Position numbers and translations under genes: made by a program. The notes beneath the pieces are model-generated. The model had not been told where the DNA came from. It made no database searches and worked only from the letters and a program-made list of their open reading frames with translations. 64,000 nt of DNA from Thalassobacillus devorans MSP14 (GTDB taxonomy: Bacteria > Bacillota > Bacilli > Bacillales > Halobacillaceae). Position 1 is the first letter of the stretch, and every line of letters starts with the position of its first letter. The stretch is from the NCBI RefSeq assembly GCF_000496835.1, contig NZ_KI543237.1, positions 846,641-910,640 on the forward strand, read 5' to 3'. Of the stretch, positions 61,723-64,000 are shown one piece after another.

Positions 61723-62937
61723 TTGGCACAACGAAATCTGTTCATCATGTGGTTTGCTAACTTCTTTATTGCAGGAAGCATAACCATGGTTTTGCCCTTT
61801 TTATCTTTATATATAGATAGCTTTGGAAAATTCTCGGAAGCATATGTGCAACAATGGTCGGGTTGGGTGTTTGGTGTTACCTTTGTGACCGCCTTTCTAT
61901 TCGCGCCAATTTGGGGACGCGTCGGCGACAAGTATGGCCGGAAGAAGATATTAATCATTTCCGCCTTGGGACTCGGACTTTCTGTTTTTTTGATGGGACT
62001 GGCCAACTCGGTCTGGCAGCTGTTTTTTCTCCGATTATTCATGGGTGTTTTCACCGGATTCATTCCGATGTCCCAAGCGCTGATTGCAACACAGACACCG
62101 AAAAACATTGCCGGGAAGGTCCTTGGAACTCTGCAAACAGGGAGTATCACAGGAAGTCTGATGGGTCCGATGTTAGGTGGATTATTAGCTGATTCTTTCG
62201 GGTACTCTGTGACTTTCCAGGGAACATCGATTACTGTCTTCCTATCTGCAATGATTGTCCTCTTCGGAATCAAAGAAGTTAAGATGGCAGATGAAAATAG
62301 TGATAATAAAACCAGCTATTCAAAAAAAGAAGTCATCAATCATATTATCAGACACCCGGTATTGTTGATGGTGATGCTGGTATCCTTGTTCGTACAAATC
62401 GCCCATTTCAGTATCCAGCCTATTTTGTCCTTATATGTTGCTGAACTGCATGGCGCAGCCAACCTTGCTTTCTTTTCGGGAATCGCATTCTCCGCAGCAG
62501 GGTTAGGGAACCTGTTGATGGCAAGACGCTGGGGCAGGATTGCTGACCGGGTCGGTTACATCAAAATACTCGTGTTCCTTTTATTCATGGCGGGAATCGT
62601 CTATTTTCCAGGGGCATTCGTTACCAGTATTTGGCAGTTAGTCGTTATCCGTTTCTTATTGGGCGCCTCGATTGGAGGCATCATTCCAGTACGCTCTGCC
62701 TACATCCGCCAGGAAGCCCCGCTCGCTATGCAAGGAGAAGTGCTCGGCTATAATACCAGTATTCGTTTCTTAGGAAATATGATTGGACCTGCACTCGGCG
62801 GAATGCTTTCCGGTTATTTCGGTTTTTCATCCGTATTCTTTGTTACCAGTACACTACTCGTAGCCTCAGGCATCGCCATGTATTTGACGATGCAGCGAAA
62901 CCCGAATGCTGTTAAACACCATGCGCATTCTGTCTGA
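61723..62937 (+). CDS. Major facilitator superfamily exporter (multidrug-type)
   Basis: 404 residues from TTG at 61723, 12 membrane helices. The loop 2-3 motif GRVGDKYGRKKILI and the motif C-like GPMLGGLLAD mark DHA1 drug:H+ antiporters. The start is uncertain: TTG 61723 has no ribosome site, while AAAGAAGTGA upstream suggests translation from about 61702, where only ATT and ATC codons are in frame after a stop at 61696. The substrate is unknown. It is divergent from the pxp operon. Confidence 0.85.
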   Translation: MAQRNLFIMWFANFFIAGSITMVLPFLSLYIDSFGKFSEAYVQQWSGWVFGVTFVTAFLFAPIWGRVGDKYGRKKILIISALGLGLSVFLMGLANSVWQLFFLRLFMGVFTGFIPMSQALIATQTPKNIAGKVLGTLQTGSITGSLMGPMLGGLLADSFGYSVTFQGTSITVFLSAMIVLFGIKEVKMADENSDNKTSYSKKEVINHIIRHPVLLMVMLVSLFVQIAHFSIQPILSLYVAELHGAANLAFFSGIAFSAAGLGNLLMARRWGRIADRVGYIKILVFLLFMAGIVYFPGAFVTSIWQLVVIRFLLGASIGGIIPVRSAYIRQEAPLAMQGEVLGYNTSIRFLGNMIGPALGGMLSGYFGFSSVFFVTSTLLVASGIAMYLTMQRNPNAVKHHAHSV

Positions 62938-62948
62938 ATATGAAAAAT

Positions 62949-62989
62949 CCTCCCGTTTTTTAACGAAAAAGTTCGGGAGGCTTATTTTT
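62949..62989 (+). terminator. Terminator of the MFS exporter gene
   Basis: CCTCCCG pairs with CGGGAGG, the inner TTTTT/AAAAA extending the stem, followed by CTTATTTTTA. Confidence 0.8.
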
Positions 62990-63070
62990 ATTTTCATGTA
63001 AACGGTTTATAATATAGGGAAATGGTCTTTTACATCCTAACTATTTTCCTATTTAAAAGGGGCGCTTGTT

Positions 63071-64000
63071 ATGAATAGACTCTTCTTCCTCATCTTACTA
63101 TTTCTCCTTACAGCTGCCTGCAGTCAGTCGGACCCTGCTGCTTTTTCTGCCAAAGACCTTACTACAAAGAATTCCGCCGTCCAGGCAAAACAGGATTTTC
63201 CCGCCAACCCTAAGATAACCCTCTCAGCAATCGGTGATATCCTGATCCACTCCCCCATTTACCATGATGCGCAAACGACCGATGGTTACAATTTTGTTCC
63301 CATGTTCAAAAACGTTGCACCTTACCTGAAAAACACCACATTATCCATCGCTAATCAGGAAACAATGATAGGCGGAACCGGTTTCGGCCTGTCGGGATAT
63401 CCGGCATTCAACAGCCCCAAGGAAGTCGGGGATGCGTTGAAGGCTAGTGGTATCGACATAGTGTCCATTGCCAATAATCACACTCTGGACCGTGGAGGAA
63501 AAGCGATCCAACAGGCGATTTCCCATTGGAATGCCATCGATGTCTTGTATACGGGAGCATTCAAGAGTGAGGAAGACAAAGAGAAACTTCGAGTCATCCG
63601 GACCGCAGAGGGGATCGATGTCGCTTTTTTAAGCTATACGTATGGCACGAACGGAATACCGGTCCCTGAAAATAAAGATTATCTTGTCAATTTGATTAAT
63701 GAACAAACCATCAAGACAGAAGTTAAGCAGGCAAATCAAGCGGCAGATGCCGTTGTTGTCAGTATGCATTTCGGTGAAGAGTATCAACGCATGCCGAATG
63801 ATTATCAAAAAGAACTGGCACAAATGATATCCGATGCCGGGGCCCATGTTATTCTGGGTCACCACCCTCACGTACTTCAGCCAATGGAAAAGCTCCAGGG
63901 AAAGAAAGGGAATCAAACGCTTGTCATTTACTCCCTGGGAAATTTCCTCTCGGCTCAGGAAGAAACCTACAGACGCATCGGGGGTATCCTGCAAGTGGAG
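63071..64000 (+). CDS. CapA-like lipoprotein, N-terminal part (runs off the right edge)
   Basis: 310 codons visible. Signal peptide MNRLFFLILLFLLTAACSQS with lipobox TAAC. The PGA_cap domain (metallophosphatase-like) follows: LSAIGDILIHSPIY, LSIANQETMIGG, DIVSIANNHTLDRG, VVVSMHFGEEYQ and ILGHHPHVLQPME, carrying the metal-site Asp, Asn and His. CapA/PgsA proteins take part in poly-gamma-glutamate polymer export or anchoring, but stand-alone relatives are common and no pgsB or pgsC is visible. AAGGGG precedes the ATG. Confidence 0.88.
   Translation, partial: MNRLFFLILLFLLTAACSQSDPAAFSAKDLTTKNSAVQAKQDFPANPKITLSAIGDILIHSPIYHDAQTTDGYNFVPMFKNVAPYLKNTTLSIANQETMIGGTGFGLSGYPAFNSPKEVGDALKASGIDIVSIANNHTLDRGGKAIQQAISHWNAIDVLYTGAFKSEEDKEKLRVIRTAEGIDVAFLSYTYGTNGIPVPENKDYLVNLINEQTIKTEVKQANQAADAVVVSMHFGEEYQRMPNDYQKELAQMISDAGAHVILGHHPHVLQPMEKLQGKKGNQTLVIYSLGNFLSAQEETYRRIGGILQVE

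Noticed and set aside
61644-62273. 209-codon frame antisense to the MFS exporter
   Set aside because: Opposite-strand shadow of a clear 12-helix membrane protein; no ribosome site and low-complexity composition.

Overview
The window looks like a chromosomal segment of a low-to-moderate GC, endospore-forming Bacillaceae, most likely a halophilic or marine one such as Halobacillus or Virgibacillus. Supporting signs are the complete lia envelope-stress locus, ypmR-ypmS, an Sda-type sporulation checkpoint protein, a B. subtilis-like trehalose operon, a ycsG/ycsI/pxp (kip) cluster, strong AGGAGG ribosome binding sites, sigma-A promoters with 17-bp spacers, and many secreted proteins rich in Asp and Glu. 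I see no rRNA, tRNA, CRISPR array, transposase or prophage gene.

Layout. 1-3046 (minus): end of cardiolipin synthase, the niacin repressor NiaR, and a PRD antiterminator paired with a free-standing glucose-type EIIA. 3228-9087 (plus): five-gene oligopeptide ABC transporter from one good promoter. 9120-15911: methionine gamma-lyase with a cre site, a Rieske oxidoreductase, RarD, and small or unassigned genes. 16001-16515: two GC-rich palindromic repeats. 16544-19733: SAM-I riboswitch driving an unusually long MetY and an ACT-less homoserine dehydrogenase. 19735-24324: a PdaC-like lipoprotein with altered catalytic residues, tryptophan dioxygenase, RpiA and an MhqO-type dioxygenase behind an MhqR-like operator. 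24453-28760: liaI-liaH-liaF-liaS-liaR plus a TIM-barrel gene. 29043-38057: ornithine carbamoyltransferase, an Xaa-Pro peptidase, a frameshifted secreted protein gene, small metabolic genes, a PQQ sugar dehydrogenase, repeat copy C, a large unknown membrane protein and an OFA-family transporter. 38289-46672: a nuclease-helicase fusion, YpmR/YpmS, HelD, CysK and a TRIC-type channel. 46894-47593: an XRE-PAS regulator followed by an Sda gene. 47658-51890: aconitase, a CstB-type persulfide dioxygenase-rhodanese with a CstR-like operator, and a DUF6933-like gene. 52018-56832: repeat copy D and the tre operon (EIIA, treP, treA, treR). 56933-61452: 5-oxoprolinase subunits PxpB, PxpC and PxpA with an Nramp-type transporter and a DUF1445 protein. 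The right end has an MFS exporter and a truncated CapA-like lipoprotein.

How the genes work together. Sulfur metabolism is a recurring theme: sulfide fixation through MetY and CysK, homoserine supply by Hom, methionine degradation by the gamma-lyase, and persulfide detoxification by CstB. A second theme is PTS control: two stand-alone EIIA proteins, a PRD antiterminator, two cre sites and paired TreR boxes. Envelope stress is covered by the lia system. The most notable non-gene signal is a composite, MITE-like palindromic repeat found four times.
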